Below are positions 63,491 through 64,000 of a stretch of 64,000 nucleotides of DNA, piece after piece. The notes beneath the pieces were generated by a model. The model did no database searches. It was given only the letters and a program-made list of their open reading frames with translations, and had not been told where the DNA came from. This DNA comes from Streptomyces sp. TRM68367 (GTDB lineage Bacteria > Actinomycetota > Actinomycetes > Streptomycetales > Streptomycetaceae), in assembly GCF_014495685.1 (NCBI RefSeq), contig NZ_JACTVI010000011.1:1-64000 (forward strand), read 5' to 3'. The number at the start of each line of letters is the position of its first letter. Within the stretch, counting starts at the first letter, position 1. A program made the translations under genes and the position numbers.

Positions 63491-63507
63491 TTACCCCACG
63501 GGGGTAT
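63491..63507. promoter_or_regulatory. CsoR-like copper operator 2
   Basis: TTACCCCACGGGGGTAT again gives TACCCC-N3-GGGGTA (63492-63506). It lies 72 bp before copZ. Two operators 47 bp apart, centre to centre, allow independent control of the divergent copper genes. The csoR gene itself is not in the window. Confidence 0.87.
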
Positions 63508-63578
63508 ACATGAACCTTGGCGCGGATACCCCCGCCCCGTATCCATCGGATTACGGCCGCACGCATCTGGAGGAACCC

Positions 63579-63815
63579 ATGTCGTCGTCCCGGACCACCG
63601 AGGCCGTCACCACCGCCTACGCCGTCTCCGGCATGTCCTGCGGCCACTGCAGGGCCACGCTCACCCAGGTCATCGGCGAGCTGGACGGCGTCAGCGCCGT
63701 CGACGTCGACCTGGCCACCGGCGTGGTCACCGTCACCAGCGCCGCCGAGCCCGACGACGCGAAGGTCGCGGAGGTCGTCGACGAGGCCGGCTACGAGCTG
63801 ACCGGCCGGGCCTGA
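63579..63815 (+). CDS. copZ: Copper chaperone, CopZ-like HMA protein
   Basis: 78 residues forming a single heavy-metal-associated domain: YAVSGMSCGHCRATLTQVI with the CxxC copper site (MSCGHC near 19-24), then VDVDLATGVVTVTSA and VVDEAGYELTG. It binds Cu(I) and passes it to CopA. GGAGGA lies 5 bases before ATG 63579. It precedes the CopA start by 85 bp, so co-transcription under operator 2 is expected. Confidence 0.94.
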   Translation: MSSSRTTEAVTTAYAVSGMSCGHCRATLTQVIGELDGVSAVDVDLATGVVTVTSAAEPDDAKVAEVVDEAGYELTGRA

Positions 63816-63900
63816 CCCGCACTCCCCCGCAGCACGCCGGGACCCGGCAGCCCCGGGTCCCGGCCGATCCGACCATCCGCCCGTCCGAGGAGGAGCAGCC

Positions 63901-64000
63901 ATGACCACCAGTACGACCGGCACCGGCGCCGAAACAGAGCTCGCCATCGGCGGCATGACCTGCGCCTCGTGCGCGGCGCGCATCGAGAAGAAGCTCAACC
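63901..64000 (+). CDS. copA: Copper-translocating P-type ATPase (N-terminal fragment)
   Basis: The frame begins at ATG 63901 after GAGGAGGAGCAGCC and runs off the window. The visible ~33 residues include the first metal-binding motif GGMTCASCAARIEKKLN (CxxC), the classic start of CopA-type P1B ATPases. Position behind copZ supports copper export. The transport domains lie outside the window, so the metal is inferred from context. Confidence 0.9.
   Translation, partial: MTTSTTGTGAETELAIGGMTCASCAARIEKKLN

Overview
The window is a very GC-rich actinobacterial chromosome segment. Codon third positions are almost all G or C, GTG starts are frequent, and the gene content is typical of Streptomyces: two-gene GH35 locus, HpnB-like glycosyltransferase, TerA-like protein, a protein of the DUF6643 type, a secreted copper-responsive protein, and DeoR, IclR, ROK and LacI regulators. 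I assign it to Streptomyces or a close relative. There are no rRNA or tRNA genes, no CRISPR array and no insertion sequence that I can see.

Left part (1-10.2 kb): a one-carbon and amino-acid catabolic island. It holds the end of folD, L-serine dehydratase (sdaA), serine hydroxymethyltransferase (glyA), formyl-tetrahydrofolate deformylase (purU), a molybdopterin oxidoreductase of the formate-dehydrogenase-like family and a BCCT betaine-type transporter. Together they look like the back end of glycine betaine/sarcosine catabolism. Glycine becomes serine and then pyruvate, and surplus methylene-THF goes to formyl-THF, formate and CO2. GTTGC/GCAAC-type half-sites recur at three promoters. A multiply frameshifted mshA-like glycosyltransferase pseudogene sits inside the island.

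10.2-21.4 kb: a stretch of broken small genes, then a galactoside-utilisation locus. It has an MFS transporter preceded by a perfect 36-bp palindrome with a LacI-type core, two GH35 glycosidases and a LacI regulator. Next comes a divergent pair of an IlvD/Edd-type dehydratase and an IclR regulator.

21.5-44.6 kb: signalling, envelope and housekeeping genes. These are a membrane Ser/Thr kinase facing an FHA protein, Nudix, Lnt, an O-antigen-ligase-like protein, a MurI-like racemase, HpnB-like, TerA-like and MOSC proteins, a beta-helix/AAA+ fusion overlapping a large membrane hydrolase, DeoR, Cds1-like and an anti-sigma-type ATPase.

44.6-57.8 kb: repeats, an FtsX-type ABC exporter operon with a divergent TetR gene, and several collapsed gene relics (DUF4865, phosphotriesterase-like, ABC transporter, regulator). 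There is also a plant-type class II ketol-acid reductoisomerase divergent from an IlvY-like LysR gene, then ROK, AlkB and RlmG-like genes.

57.8-64 kb: a minimal Aga-like sugar cluster (aldolase, SIS isomerase, divergent DeoR), a GH15 trehalase/glucoamylase-like gene and a copper operon. The copper operon comprises a His-rich secreted protein, CopZ and the start of CopA, with two CsoR-like operators.

The window is unusual for its number of broken genes (about ten). Several carry single-base indels in C or G runs, so true decay and base-calling error must be separated.
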